From Fluviicola chungangensis (GTDB lineage Bacteria > Bacteroidota > Bacteroidia > Flavobacteriales_D > Crocinitomicaceae): a DNA stretch of 64,000 bases. Location: contig NZ_VLPL01000006.1 of the NCBI RefSeq assembly GCF_007558725.1, forward strand, positions 124,001 through 188,000, read 5' to 3'. The notes beneath the pieces were generated by a model that searched no databases, had not been told where the DNA came from, and saw only the letters and a list, made by a program, of their open reading frames with translations. Each line of letters starts with the position of its first letter. Position 1 is the first letter of the stretch. Positions 7,899-17,199 of the stretch are shown here, piece after piece. A program made the position numbers and the translations under genes.

Positions 7899-9221
7899 AT
7901 GGATAGCATACCCGGATTAAGTTCAGATAGTATTCATGCCGGATTCAATGTATCTGACCATATTATTTCACTGATCGTTATTTTCATTCTAATTGCCTGC
8001 TCAGCATTAATCTCCGCATCCGAAGTTGCTTTTTTTGCATTGGGGCCTACAGAAAAGAAAAACCTGGGAGAAGAGCAATCGAGAAGTTCTCAGGCAATTT
8101 TAAAACTGCTTTCAAAACCAAAAGATTTACTGGCTGCTATCCTGATCACAAACAATTTTGTAAATGTTTGTATCGTTATCCTTTCAACGGAAGTCATTGA
8201 CCAGTTTTTCCCGGATTCGAACAAGCCGAATACCATCCGGTTCTTAATCGAAGTTGTCGGGATTACTACTTTTTTGCTTTTGCTTGGTGAAGTTGCCCCT
8301 AAATTATACGCTTCCAGAAACCCATTGTCTACGGCTCGTTTCATGGCTAACCCGATTACAATCATCAATATCCTTCCTCCTTTCTCCTGGCTGCGCTGGC
8401 TTTTGGTTAACGGAACAAACATGATCAACCGCAGAGCAAAGAAACGAGGCATCAATTTATCTGCCGATGACCTGGAACACGCATTGGCCCTGACGAAGGA
8501 AGACACCGACAACGAAGACGAACACCGCATCCTGGAAGGAATCATCAAATTCGGGAACACAGAGGTGAAACAAATCATGAAATCCCGGCTGGATATTGTA
8601 ACCATTTCCAACGAAGCGAGTTTTCAAGAAGTATTGGATGTTGTTCTGGATGCCGGTTATTCGCGCATTCCGATTCATGAAACGACCTTTGACAATGTAA
8701 CCGGAATTTTATACATCAAGGATTTACTCCCTTTCATTAACACGGAGTCATTTGATTGGAAGTCACTCCTGAGGAAACCGTATTTCATACCCGAAAACAA
8801 AAAGATCGATGATTTGCTCAAGGAATTCCAGGATATGAAAATGCACATGGCCATCGTTGTAGATGAGTATGGCGGGGCAAACGGATTAGTAACATTGGAA
8901 GATGTACTGGAAGAAATTGTTGGAGATATTACCGATGAATTTGATGACGATGATCTGATTTATACCAAGATCGATGATTCAACTTACTTATTTGAGGGCA
9001 GAACCTCCCTGGTTGATTTCTACAAAGTTCTGGATATCGACGGGAGGGATTTCGAGCAAATAAAAGGAGAATCCGATACGATTGGCGGATTTATTATTGA
9101 ACAAGCCGGCAGGATTCTAAGAAATAACGAATACATTCGCTGCGGAAGCATTAAACTGGTCGTTGAAAGTTCCGACAAACGAAGAATAAAAATGATTAAA
9201 ACAATTCAGGAAAATGAATAA
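7899..9221 (+). CDS. gldE: Gliding-motility protein GldE (CNNM/CorC-like membrane protein)
   Basis: A 440-residue inner-membrane protein. The first 200 residues form a DUF21/CNNM membrane domain (IISLIVIFILIACSALISASEVAFF); then come a CBS pair (about 215-345, with VTGILYIKDLLPF and MAIVVDEYGGANGLVTLEDVLEEIVGD) and a C-terminal CorC/HlyC domain. In Flavobacterium johnsoniae GldE works with the lipoprotein GldD and is linked to gliding and type IX secretion. The same order ssb-gldE-gldD here, with an 8-base overlap into gldD, makes this more than a generic CorC-family call. Confidence 0.92.
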   Translation: MDSIPGLSSDSIHAGFNVSDHIISLIVIFILIACSALISASEVAFFALGPTEKKNLGEEQSRSSQAILKLLSKPKDLLAAILITNNFVNVCIVILSTEVIDQFFPDSNKPNTIRFLIEVVGITTFLLLLGEVAPKLYASRNPLSTARFMANPITIINILPPFSWLRWLLVNGTNMINRRAKKRGINLSADDLEHALALTKEDTDNEDEHRILEGIIKFGNTEVKQIMKSRLDIVTISNEASFQEVLDVVLDAGYSRIPIHETTFDNVTGILYIKDLLPFINTESFDWKSLLRKPYFIPENKKIDDLLKEFQDMKMHMAIVVDEYGGANGLVTLEDVLEEIVGDITDEFDDDDLIYTKIDDSTYLFEGRTSLVDFYKVLDIDGRDFEQIKGESDTIGGFIIEQAGRILRNNEYIRCGSIKLVVESSDKRRIKMIKTIQENE

Positions 9222-9798
9222 GATTATTGGTTTAGCTTGTTTACTTGTACTTCTGATAAGCAGTTGTGGTGATGATTTATTAATCCCAAAACCACCGACT
9301 TATCTAAGAACCGATTTCCCGAAACATGAATACGTAAAAATAAACGATGCCACTACTTATTCTTTCGAACTGTCAAAAGCCTATTTTGCCAAACCATTGA
9401 CTTATAAAGGAGAGCTGACCAATCACAAAGAAATCAACCTCGGGCCTTTAAATGGAATTCTATACCTGAATTATTACCCGGTACCAAACAGGGATACGCT
9501 GGTTAGATACATCAATTTATCCAACGATAAAGTGGACGAGCATCAAATCAAAGCAACTAAGATCAAAGATCAAAATTTTGTTTTCCCAGACAAAAAAGTC
9601 TATGGAACGCTCTTTGAATTTGAAGGGAATGTAGCTACGAATTTCCAGTTTTACCTTACTGATTCTGCTTCACATTTCATCCGGGGTGAAGTTTTGATGA
9701 ACTGCAGACCGAATTACGATTCGCTTCGCCCGTCATTGAATTACTTAAAAGTCGATTTGCTCCATTTGATCGAGACACTTGAATGGAAGAAAAAATAA
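9214..9798 (+). CDS. gldD: Gliding-motility lipoprotein GldD
   Basis: A 194-residue lipoprotein with lipobox LLISSC (Cys18). The body has the GldD pattern: PPTYLRTDFPKHEYVK, LNYYPVPNRDTLVRYINLS, and a C-terminal FEFEGNVATNFQFYLTDS followed by HFIRGEVLMNCRPNYDSL. GldD is required for gliding and T9SS function in F. johnsoniae. It overlaps gldE by 8 bases, so it is translationally coupled. Two proteins with T9SS sorting tails are encoded nearby, consistent with an active T9SS. Confidence 0.93.
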   Translation: MNKIIGLACLLVLLISSCGDDLLIPKPPTYLRTDFPKHEYVKINDATTYSFELSKAYFAKPLTYKGELTNHKEINLGPLNGILYLNYYPVPNRDTLVRYINLSNDKVDEHQIKATKIKDQNFVFPDKKVYGTLFEFEGNVATNFQFYLTDSASHFIRGEVLMNCRPNYDSLRPSLNYLKVDLLHLIETLEWKKK

Positions 9799-9801
9799 GT
9801 A

Positions 9802-9822
9802 GGTGCGTGATTAATCGCATCT
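9802..9822. repeat. Imperfect GATTAATC-core palindrome after gldD
   Basis: Starts 3 bases after the gldD stop. The core GATTAATCGC is shared with the perfect palindrome at 60089-60114, which also lies just after a gene end. No T tract follows. Confidence 0.35.
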
Positions 9823-9926
9823 CCAGTTTATTTCAAACCAAATTCGGAATTCATCATCGGGAATTTGTAATTGATTAGTATAGAATCTATAAGAATCATT
9901 ATTTTTATAGGAAACTATACTCTATT

Positions 9927-12275
9927 ATGAAAACAACTCTCCTATTATTTTCATTCCTGATCTCGTATTGGGGATTCTCACAGGAATATTCCAGGGCGAA
10001 AATCCTGACAGATTCTGATGGCCTTCAAGTCCTTGCCGAACTTGGAATAGGTATCGACCATGGTGTTGTAAAACGCGGTACTTTTTTTATTTCCGATTTC
10101 TCCAAAGATGAAATAAAGCGCGTGCGCGAAGCAGGTTTTGAAGTCGAAATCCTTATCCCGGACGTCAAAGCATATTACGTGAGCCAAAACATCAACCTGG
10201 ACAAGGATTCTCCTTCAACAGAAAAGAACACATCATGCTCACAAACATTTACACCGGCAGTTCCTTCCAATTTCAATTTGGGAACAATGGGTGGGTTTTA
10301 TACTTACCAGGAATTCATTGATGAAATTGATGCCATGGCAGCCCAGTATCCAAACCTGATTTCCGTAAAAGACACCATCAGTAACTTTTTAAGCATTGAG
10401 AACAGGCCCATTTACTGGATCCGACTAAGTGATAATCCAAATTCGGATGAAGCAGAACCGGAGGTTCTTTACACTGCTGTTCATCATGCCCGAGAACCAA
10501 ACTCGCTATCCGAAGTGATTTTCTACATGTGGTATTTACTTGAAAACTACGACACCAGTGACGAAATCAAATATTTAGTTGATAATACAGAAATGTATTT
10601 CGTTCCAATGCTCAATCCGGACGGATATATCTACAATGAAACAACGGATCCGAATGGTGGCGGCATGTGGCGAAAAAACCGCAGACACAATAGTGGCGGA
10701 AGTTATGGTGTGGATTTAAATCGCAATTACTCCTACGGCTGGGGAACAACCGGAACAACCACTACTCAAAGTAACGAAACATATTGCGGAACTGCTCCTT
10801 TTTCCGAACCGGAAACCCAGGCAATGAAATGGTTTTGCGAAAACAGGGATTTTCAATATGCCTTTAATGCACACACTTATGCAAATGATATTCTTCATCC
10901 GATCGGAACAACAACTGCAGAATTTGCAGTAGACCACAATTACTTCCAGGCATTTACACATCACATGGTCCAATACAATGGCTATGCGAATTTGAAGTCA
11001 TCCGCTCTTTATCCTGCATCCGGGGATTCTGACGACTACATGTACAAAGTCGATACGGTTGTGAAACCTAAAATTTTCGCAATGACACCGGAAGTCAGTA
11101 ATACCAGCGGAGGTTTTTGGCCGGCAGTCAATGAAATTACCGGTATTTGCCAGGATATGGTTTTCCCCAACCTCATCTTATCTCATTTAACGCACCGGTA
11201 TTTGGAGGTAAAAGACTTGGATCCCGGAATGATTGGCGCTACAACCGGCAACTTTAGCCACAGTGCTTATCGCCTGGGACTTGAAAACGGACCGGTAACT
11301 GTCAGCATCACACCAATCACCGGAATTCAATCTGTCGGTTCTCCCAGTATTCACAACCTGGCGATCATGGGTAGCGAAAACAGTGGGATTTCTTATGTCT
11401 TGAATCCTTCTATCCAATTTGGAGATGAAATCAAATATGTCTTGAACACCGAATACGTCGGTTGGACGAAACACGACACCATCGTAAAAACCTTTGGCAG
11501 CATTACTTCTCAGTTTATCGACGAAGCCAACAGTGCTGCAAACTGGACAGGAAGTTGGGCTACAACGAGTTCAACTTACGTTTCTCCCAGCACTTCATTT
11601 ACGGATTCTCCAAGTGGAAATTACTCAAACAATGTCACCCGAACGTACCAGTTTAACAATATCATTGACCTGACCCATGTAACAGCAGCAATGATCCGAT
11701 TCTATGCAAAATGGGACATTGAGGCTGATTATGATTATTGTCAGTTCCAGGTTTCCAATGACAATGGAGCTACCTGGACAGGTCAATGCGGAAATTACAC
11801 TGTTTCCGGTAACAGTGCAAACGGCTCAGTTCAGCCTAACAATCAACCCGTTTACGAAGGAACTGAGACAAACTGGGTATTGGAGGAAATCAATTTAAGT
11901 GATTATATTGGAGACAGTATCCGTGTTCGTTTTATCTTAAAATCGGATCCGGGAACTGTTGGAGACGGGTTTTACTTTGACGATTTCGAAGTTTTATATA
12001 ACATTGATTATACAGGTCTTGCGGAAAATGAGAAAGCCTTATTCCACATGGTACCAAATCCGGCGAGTTCTTACACAAATATCATTTTCGACCAGGCAGT
12101 TCAAAACGGAACTATTGAAATTGTAAACATGAACGGGGAAACGGTCTCTACTCAGACAGTAGAGAGTCCAAAGGTTGAAATTCGTACGGATAAATTGTCA
12201 GTTGGGGTTTATTATGTGCGTTATAAGGGATCTGCTGAGCAAAAGTCCCCGATTAAATTGGTTGTGATTCATTAA
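9927..12275 (+). CDS. Secreted M14 zinc carboxypeptidase with T9SS sorting domain
   Basis: A 782-residue secreted metallopeptidase. It has a signal peptide (residues 1-18, ending WGFSQ) and a propeptide-like stretch to about 120. The M14 catalytic domain has zinc ligands H187 and E190 (HHAREPNS) and H316 (FNAHTYAN), substrate-binding GVDLNRNY, and catalytic E389 (MTPEVSN). Residues 530-700 form a jelly-roll-like domain (MIRFYAKWDIEADYDYCQF, GDGFYFDDFEV) and the end is a T9SS type A tail (FHMVPNPASSYTNIIF, VEIRTDKLSVGVYYVRY). It should digest extracellular peptides. It stands alone, with a terminator at 12401. Confidence 0.93.
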   Translation: MKTTLLLFSFLISYWGFSQEYSRAKILTDSDGLQVLAELGIGIDHGVVKRGTFFISDFSKDEIKRVREAGFEVEILIPDVKAYYVSQNINLDKDSPSTEKNTSCSQTFTPAVPSNFNLGTMGGFYTYQEFIDEIDAMAAQYPNLISVKDTISNFLSIENRPIYWIRLSDNPNSDEAEPEVLYTAVHHAREPNSLSEVIFYMWYLLENYDTSDEIKYLVDNTEMYFVPMLNPDGYIYNETTDPNGGGMWRKNRRHNSGGSYGVDLNRNYSYGWGTTGTTTTQSNETYCGTAPFSEPETQAMKWFCENRDFQYAFNAHTYANDILHPIGTTTAEFAVDHNYFQAFTHHMVQYNGYANLKSSALYPASGDSDDYMYKVDTVVKPKIFAMTPEVSNTSGGFWPAVNEITGICQDMVFPNLILSHLTHRYLEVKDLDPGMIGATTGNFSHSAYRLGLENGPVTVSITPITGIQSVGSPSIHNLAIMGSENSGISYVLNPSIQFGDEIKYVLNTEYVGWTKHDTIVKTFGSITSQFIDEANSAANWTGSWATTSSTYVSPSTSFTDSPSGNYSNNVTRTYQFNNIIDLTHVTAAMIRFYAKWDIEADYDYCQFQVSNDNGATWTGQCGNYTVSGNSANGSVQPNNQPVYEGTETNWVLEEINLSDYIGDSIRVRFILKSDPGTVGDGFYFDDFEVLYNIDYTGLAENEKALFHMVPNPASSYTNIIFDQAVQNGTIEIVNMNGETVSTQTVESPKVEIRTDKLSVGVYYVRYKGSAEQKSPIKLVVIH

Positions 12276-12400
12276 TTTGTCATGTCGGGTTTCCCTGCTT
12301 TTCCGGGAAGTATCGAGACAGAGAAATTTGGCTTCCTGCCCTTTTCGATAAACCGGCATAACCGGCACTCGAAGTGAAAGGAAAATTAAAGACACAAAAA

Positions 12401-12429
12401 AGGCTTTCCATCCAGGAAAGCCTTTTTTT
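12401..12429 (+). terminator. Bidirectional rho-independent terminator
   Basis: Perfect 9-bp stem AGGCTTTCC/GGAAAGCCT with a 5-base loop, a run of seven T on the right and A-run on the left. It separates the convergent peptidase gene (plus) and the 64-residue gene (minus). Confidence 0.85.
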
Positions 12430-12451
12430 CACATGTTATGCGAAGAATGAT

Positions 12452-12646
12452 TTATTGATCAATCCATTTGTCATCTTTCATTTCACCAAGAATTACTACG
12501 TCTTTTGTACGTGAATAATCCTCAGCTGCAAGAAGCATTTGCTCTCTAGTATCTCTTCTAATTCGTATACCTTGTGATCCCGAATTTCTTACTTCAATGT
12601 AAAAACCATCTCGCAATCTTGCTGGTTTTGTTGGAGGTCTACCCAT
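12452..12646 (-). CDS. Small conserved-type hypothetical protein (64 aa)
   Basis: It starts MGRPPTKPARLRDGFYIEVR and continues GSQGIRIRRDTREQMLLAAEDY before VVILGEMKDDKW. The basic N-terminal GRPP start and the short beta-rich body recall small Bacteroidota proteins I have seen in many genomes, but I know no function. The ATG, the length and the terminator directly behind it support a real gene. Confidence 0.65.
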   Translation of the reverse strand: MGRPPTKPARLRDGFYIEVRNSGSQGIRIRRDTREQMLLAAEDYSRTKDVVILGEMKDDKWIDQ

Positions 12647-12711
12647 TTGTTTGTGTTTTTCTTCGTCTAATATAATAATACATTAAACGCTTCGATTAAA
12701 ATTATATTTTT

Positions 12712-13173
12712 TTAGGAATCCAGTAAATCTGATTCCACTTTTTGTTTGTATAGGACCCCTTGTCTTTTAAACCTGTTCGACTGGATAATTCCTACAATGG
12801 AAAAAGCCATGATCACGGGTGTAAAAAAGAAAAAACCTATACCTACTTCGTCAAAACTCAAGCTCGACGGAGAGCTCAGCATGACTAAATCCCAGAGTAA
12901 AAATAGTGCCGATAAAGACAAGCCAATGATTGACAAAACCCTATTTGTAACTCGTTTAATTTTGATTAATCCGAGTAAAAATGCCACAATAAAAAATAAA
13001 AAGAAAAACAGACTGATTAAGCCAGCCTCTTCTGTTTCGCCCGATCCTGAGCCATAGTAGCCGCTATACCAATTCATATATCTGGCTGAAGCAACTGAAT
13101 CAATGTAGTAGAGTACAATGATGCTGAATAGTACGCTAAGGACCAAACTTGAAATGTAAAAAGCTTTATTCAT
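12712..13173 (-). CDS. Hypothetical four-helix membrane protein
   Basis: A 153-residue protein with four predicted membrane helices (AFYISSLVLSVLFSIIVLYY; LISLFFFLFFIVAFLLGLI; VLSIIGLSLSALFLLWDLV; IGFFFFTPVIMAFSIVGII) and a short polar C-terminal tail. The loop after helix 1 is rich in Tyr, Gly and Ser. I chose the ATG at 13173 over a TTG two codons upstream. No family recognised; neighbours give no hint. Confidence 0.55.
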   Translation of the reverse strand: MNKAFYISSLVLSVLFSIIVLYYIDSVASARYMNWYSGYYGSGSGETEEAGLISLFFFLFFIVAFLLGLIKIKRVTNRVLSIIGLSLSALFLLWDLVMLSSPSSLSFDEVGIGFFFFTPVIMAFSIVGIIQSNRFKRQGVLYKQKVESDLLDS

Positions 13174-13253
13174 CCTCAAATTTGGCGCGAATATATAACT
13201 TTATTTCGAGATTCCTAAAAAAAGGAGCTGATTATCACTAAAATAGAACCGGA

Positions 13254-13883
13254 TTAGTGATCCTGAATCTCATAAAAAGTTCCGTTTTCGTTCATTTGCA
13301 TTGTTATGAGATCCCAACACAGGAACAAGACCATCAAACGATCGATATGTGACTTCTGTAAATTCGATAACCGGTAAATTTTGCTAAGGGTAATTCCGGG
13401 ATTATGAGAAATAATCGACAGCAATTGAGTTTCTTCTTCTCCTATTTTCTCAGGCTTTTTTTGATGAAAACGCTCGTGTTTCCAAACGTTCAAAAGTATT
13501 TTGTTCGCTAACAAGGTATGATCTTTTCTTCTGACATAAGCCTTCCACTTTCCTTCTTCATCCAATGCCATAACCGGCTTGTTGACCGCTTTTTCAATGG
13601 AAATTTCAAGCACCAATTTCATATCCTCCTGCCAAACACGCGATTGGAATTCCAGTTTCGGTTTGGAATACATATCCACTGCAGCTTCGATCATATGAAT
13701 TTCTTCCGTTGGATCAACTCCGGCAATTTTTCCGTTATCCTTTACCCCTATCAGAAGCCTTCCTCCTTCTGTATTTGCAAAAGCGACAAGTGTTCGGGCA
13801 ATCTTTTTGGAATCATCAATCCGAAATTTGAAATCCTGTTGTTGGTGTTCCCCTTCTTTGATCAACTGTTTTACCGACTGCAT
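13254..13883 (-). CDS. AlbA_2/Schlafen-type putative DNA-binding protein
   Basis: A 209-residue protein. Residues 1-130 match the AlbA_2 (Schlafen AlbA) domain: LIKEGEHQQQDFKF, then TLVAFANTEGGRLLIGVKDNG followed by KIAGVD and EEIHMIEAAVDMYSKP. The C-terminal 60 residues look like a winged helix (EETQLLSIISHNPGITLSKI, SHIDRLMVLFL). The layout suggests a transcription factor or nucleic-acid-binding protein; no ATPase motif follows the AlbA_2 domain. Transcribed alone, 49 bases from aroE in the same direction. Confidence 0.78.
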   Translation of the reverse strand: MQSVKQLIKEGEHQQQDFKFRIDDSKKIARTLVAFANTEGGRLLIGVKDNGKIAGVDPTEEIHMIEAAVDMYSKPKLEFQSRVWQEDMKLVLEISIEKAVNKPVMALDEEGKWKAYVRRKDHTLLANKILLNVWKHERFHQKKPEKIGEEETQLLSIISHNPGITLSKIYRLSNLQKSHIDRLMVLFLCWDLITMQMNENGTFYEIQDH

Positions 13884-13932
13884 GAACGTAAAAATAACAA
13901 GAAAAAAGCGATTCAGCTGATTGAGTGGTCTA

Positions 13933-14664
13933 CTAAGAATTCCAAATTTCCCAAGCCTTATTTGCCTGTTCTTTCAGCATGGAAAATCCATTCAAAATTG
14001 TTGCATTGTGCAAACGGGACTCTTTCAAAAACCTGGTTTCCTCCGGGTTATAAATCAGATCAACACACAAATGCTTTTCCGTTAAATATTCAAATGGAAA
14101 AGGTACGCAATCATTCACATTCGGGAAAGTTCCTACAGGCGTGCAGTTCACAATGATTTTGCAGGCACGCAGCATGTGCTCGTTAATGTCTGTGTAGGCA
14201 AATTCCTTTTCTTCTTTTGGATTGCGGGAAACCCAAAGAACATCCAGTCCAATCCTTTTTAAAACGTATGCAACGGCTTTTGAAGCCCCGCCTGTTCCAA
14301 GAATCAGTGCGCGCTCATGTTCATTGGTGAGGAATGGTTTGATCATTTGATGAAAACCAAATGCATCGGTATTGTATCCTGTTTTCTCTCCTTCTCCGGA
14401 TATCTGAACACAATTCACTGCACCAATCGCTTTTGCTTCTTCGCTCAACGAATCAAGGAATGGAATAATCTGCTCCTTATAAGGAATGGTTACCGACAAT
14501 CCTTTTAGGTCAGGTATGCTAAAAACAAGATTAACTTCCTCTATTTCAGACAGCTCGAAGTTTTCAAAGGTGTGATTCAAACCTTCTTTTTGAAATTTCT
14601 CTTCGAAATACTGCTTCGAAAAAGAATGTCCCAAACTTTTCCCTACCAATCCGAATTTAGACAT
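13933..14664 (-). CDS. aroE: Shikimate dehydrogenase
   Basis: Reduces 3-dehydroshikimate to shikimate with NADPH in aromatic amino-acid synthesis. The 243-residue protein has the substrate motif KSLGHSFSKQYF, catalytic Lys63 (VTIPYKEQ) and Asp100 (YNTDAFGF), and the NADP loop LGTGGASKAV at 122-131, followed by VSRNP. Slightly shorter than the 270-residue E. coli enzyme, as usual in Bacteroidota. It overlaps dedA by 8 bases and ends the rhodanese-dedA-aroE unit. Confidence 0.93.
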   Translation of the reverse strand: MSKFGLVGKSLGHSFSKQYFEEKFQKEGLNHTFENFELSEIEEVNLVFSIPDLKGLSVTIPYKEQIIPFLDSLSEEAKAIGAVNCVQISGEGEKTGYNTDAFGFHQMIKPFLTNEHERALILGTGGASKAVAYVLKRIGLDVLWVSRNPKEEKEFAYTDINEHMLRACKIIVNCTPVGTFPNVNDCVPFPFEYLTEKHLCVDLIYNPEETRFLKESRLHNATILNGFSMLKEQANKAWEIWNS

Positions 14665-15298
14665 CTTTCTTTCCCATTTTGGAACGAATGAAGCTGATAA
14701 TCATCGGAAGGACCGAGATAAATATAATTCCCAGGCACACTTTTTCAATGTTATCTTTGATCCACTCGATGCTTCCCAGGAAGTAACCCGCCAATGACAA
14801 TCCAAAGATCCAAAGGAATCCACCGATGACATCGAACAGGAAGAATTTACGGTAATTCATTTTTCCAATTCCAGCTGCAAAAGGAGTGAATGTCCGGACA
14901 AAAGGAACAAAACGGGCCATAATGATTGCCTTTACGCCGTTCTTCTCGAAAAAAGCCTCCGTTTTCTCCAGGTAAACAGGTTTTACCAATTGTCTTCCTT
15001 TGATCTTCCAGTTAAACACATTGAGTCCGATGTTTCTGCCGATCCAGTAATTGACGTTGTCTCCAAGAACAGCTGCTATGACCAGCAGTCCTAACAGTAA
15101 AGTAATATTTAATTCTCCCGAGGCAGCAAAAAGTCCAGCTGTAAATAATAAAGAGTCTCCGGGTAAAAACGGCATAATCACCAACCCGGTTTCCACAAAG
15201 ATCACGAGGAAAAGAATAATATAAATGTAGTTTTCGTAGGTTTTAACGAAGTCACCAAAATGCTCCAGATCAAATAACTGGTGGAAAAATTCTAACAT
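14657..15298 (-). CDS. DedA-family membrane protein
   Basis: A 213-residue VTT/DedA protein with about five membrane segments. Family hallmarks are FLPGDSLLFTAGLFAASG and ARFVPFVRTFTPFAAGIG, the latter with two arginines typical of the re-entrant loop. DedA proteins move or flip phospholipids and undecaprenyl-phosphate in bacteria; the exact substrate is not visible. It starts 8 bases after the rhodanese gene and overlaps aroE by 8 bases. Confidence 0.88.
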   Translation of the reverse strand: MLEFFHQLFDLEHFGDFVKTYENYIYIILFLVIFVETGLVIMPFLPGDSLLFTAGLFAASGELNITLLLGLLVIAAVLGDNVNYWIGRNIGLNVFNWKIKGRQLVKPVYLEKTEAFFEKNGVKAIIMARFVPFVRTFTPFAAGIGKMNYRKFFLFDVIGGFLWIFGLSLAGYFLGSIEWIKDNIEKVCLGIIFISVLPMIISFIRSKMGKKDV

Positions 15299-15306
15299 AG
15301 ATACAA

Positions 15307-15621
15307 TTAATACATTTCATAAGTCGGTTCGAACGTTTCGAACCAGCCTGTTATTCCTCCTTCAAGAATAGCAACATGCTGAAAACCATGTGCGCATTCC
15401 AATAAGTTTGCAACAGATTCTGCTCTTCTTCCCGTTTTGCATAAGATGATATAATACTTCGACTTATCCATTGTATCTGCTACTTCTGGAATTTTATGCA
15501 TCTGGATTGTTGTTCCTCCGATAGAGCAAATTTCAACTTCCCACGGTTCGCGGATATCAATCAGTTCTGCTTCATTATTTTGAAGCAGCTGTTTGCAAGC
15601 TTCGGAAGTAATGCGATTCAT
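15307..15621 (-). CDS. Rhodanese-like sulfurtransferase domain protein
   Basis: A 104-residue single rhodanese domain. It has IDIREPWEVE and the active-site loop CKTGRRAESV with Cys61, so it should carry a persulfide. No signal peptide. First gene of a likely operon with dedA and aroE. Substrate and partner unknown. Confidence 0.85.
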   Translation of the reverse strand: MNRITSEACKQLLQNNEAELIDIREPWEVEICSIGGTTIQMHKIPEVADTMDKSKYYIILCKTGRRAESVANLLECAHGFQHVAILEGGITGWFETFEPTYEMY

Positions 15622-15726
15622 TCTTTTTTTTTCGGCAAAGATAGACTTATTTATAAATTGAAAATATAGAATGTCGAATTGAAAAGATTAGTTATATCCT
15701 TCAATGTTATCTTTTCAATGATCGGT

Positions 15727-16194
15727 TTACTTGATTTTCACAGAGATTTCCATCTCAAAAAGGGCCACTATTTCGCCACTCAAATCTTTCGCAGTGACTT
15801 TTACCCAATGATTCTGTCTTTCATTCGTTTGAATTGCCCTTAGAACTTGCTCCCGTATTACAGCTCCTTCATTACAGCTAAAGATCACATCTGTCTCTGC
15901 ACGCTTTACAAACTCAGACTTCATTGCTTTAAATGCAAATGAAGGACGCACATTGAGCTCATCACAAAAATAAAAGGCATGCAATCCAGCCGTAACATCT
16001 GCTCCAACTGCCAAAACTCCAAAATACATGCTCTTGAGGTGATTTTTTGTACGCCTTCTCAGTTTGATTCTCACGATAACGTCGTTATCATTGATTTCGA
16101 CCAATCTCGGACGAACATATCCGATCATCGGGATTTTGAAAATGCCCATCAAACGAAGCATCATCCCATATTTTTTCAAATTCGGACTACTCAT
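15727..16194 (-). CDS. DUF4442 hotdog-fold protein
   Basis: A 155-residue protein with the DUF4442/PaaI-like thioesterase layout: YGMMLRLMGIFKIPMIGYV, then RRTKNHLKSMYFGVLAVGAD and FEMEISVKI at the end. Members are thought to be acyl-CoA thioesterase relatives, but activity is unproven for most. It overlaps the stop of the nitronate monooxygenase-like gene by 8 bases, so the pair is co-translated and may act on related acyl or nitro compounds. Confidence 0.75.
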   Translation of the reverse strand: MSSPNLKKYGMMLRLMGIFKIPMIGYVRPRLVEINDNDVIVRIKLRRRTKNHLKSMYFGVLAVGADVTAGLHAFYFCDELNVRPSFAFKAMKSEFVKRAETDVIFSCNEGAVIREQVLRAIQTNERQNHWVKVTAKDLSGEIVALFEMEISVKIK

Positions 16195-17137
16195 GACTGG
16201 TTAGTGTTTCGATGATTTCCTTTACCGGACGGATAGACTTTACATGTTCGATACTTGGTCCTGCACACCAAACAGTTTTATATGTTGCACTAAATGCTGC
16301 TTTCTCCAAAGATTTCATCCCTCTGTAAAAGGTCATGGCTTTTACCCATTTTTTTAAGCGTTTGTTCCGGTTTAAGAGACGCTCCAACCAGGATTGTTCT
16401 GTCCCGATTTCCTTTACATACGGTGTATTGATCACAGTGCAGGGAGTTCCTGACAATTTGGAGGTCATAACAATGTCTTTTGCTCCGTAATCCACACACG
16501 CTTGCTTATACTCTTGTGAAACACCTGCTTCATTCGAGGCTATAAAAACAGATCCGATAGAAAATCCGTCTGCGCCCGCAGCTATGAGTTTGTCCATTTC
16601 CGCTTTCGTTCCAACTCCTCCGGCAGAAATAACAGGAATGGAAATAGCTTCTTTAATGCTCTTGATCAGGGTCGGTGCATCGATTCTTCCGGCATGACCA
16701 CCAGCCTTATTATTTACTGCAATGACAGCATCCGCTCCCAATTCTGCGACTTTTTTTGCATACGCAACATCCGTTACATCACAAAAGACCTTGATGTTTT
16801 TGCCATGAGCTGCATCAATCACTTTTTTAGGAGAACCAAGAGAAGTAATCAAAAAATCCACTCCTTCCTCAATACAAATTTTTAATTGCTCCTCCATATA
16901 TATATTGGAAGCATTCACGATCAAATTAATTCCGATCGGACCTTTCGCTCTTGCTTTCATTCGCTTTAACCCCTCTCTCAAAAGCTCGGGAGAGCGGTAA
17001 TTCAGTGCCGGAATAGCCGCCGCAATTCCATTTTCAGTACCCGCAATGATCATTTCTTCATTCGAAACCAAAAACATGGGCGCCATGATAATTGGATGCT
17101 CAATATTCAATAAGTTGCTGAGAGCTAATTTTTCCAT
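16187..17137 (-). CDS. Nitronate monooxygenase-like FMN flavoprotein
   Basis: A 316-residue TIM-barrel flavoprotein of the 2-nitropropane dioxygenase/NMO family, which also includes FabK-type enoyl reductases. It has HPIIMAPMFLVSNEEMI, FLITSLGSPKKVI, the family motif NNKAGGHAGRID, and the phosphate-binding SAGGVGTKAEM and GADGFSIGSVF. The ATG at 17137 is preferred over a TTG two codons upstream. It leads a two-gene unit with the DUF4442 protein. Substrate not resolvable. Confidence 0.85.
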   Translation of the reverse strand: MEKLALSNLLNIEHPIIMAPMFLVSNEEMIIAGTENGIAAAIPALNYRSPELLREGLKRMKARAKGPIGINLIVNASNIYMEEQLKICIEEGVDFLITSLGSPKKVIDAAHGKNIKVFCDVTDVAYAKKVAELGADAVIAVNNKAGGHAGRIDAPTLIKSIKEAISIPVISAGGVGTKAEMDKLIAAGADGFSIGSVFIASNEAGVSQEYKQACVDYGAKDIVMTSKLSGTPCTVINTPYVKEIGTEQSWLERLLNRNKRLKKWVKAMTFYRGMKSLEKAAFSATYKTVWCAGPSIEHVKSIRPVKEIIETLTSHE

Positions 17138-17154
17138 TTTCAATTGATTACATC

Positions 17155-17162
17155 CAAATATA
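17155..17162 (-). promoter_or_regulatory. -7 promoter box TATATTTG
   Basis: Minus-strand TAnnTTTG match 18 bases before the ATG at 17137. No clear -33 box. Confidence 0.4.
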
Positions 17163-17199
17163 CAAATAATTATGCACGCATATATTAATTAAAGATTTA

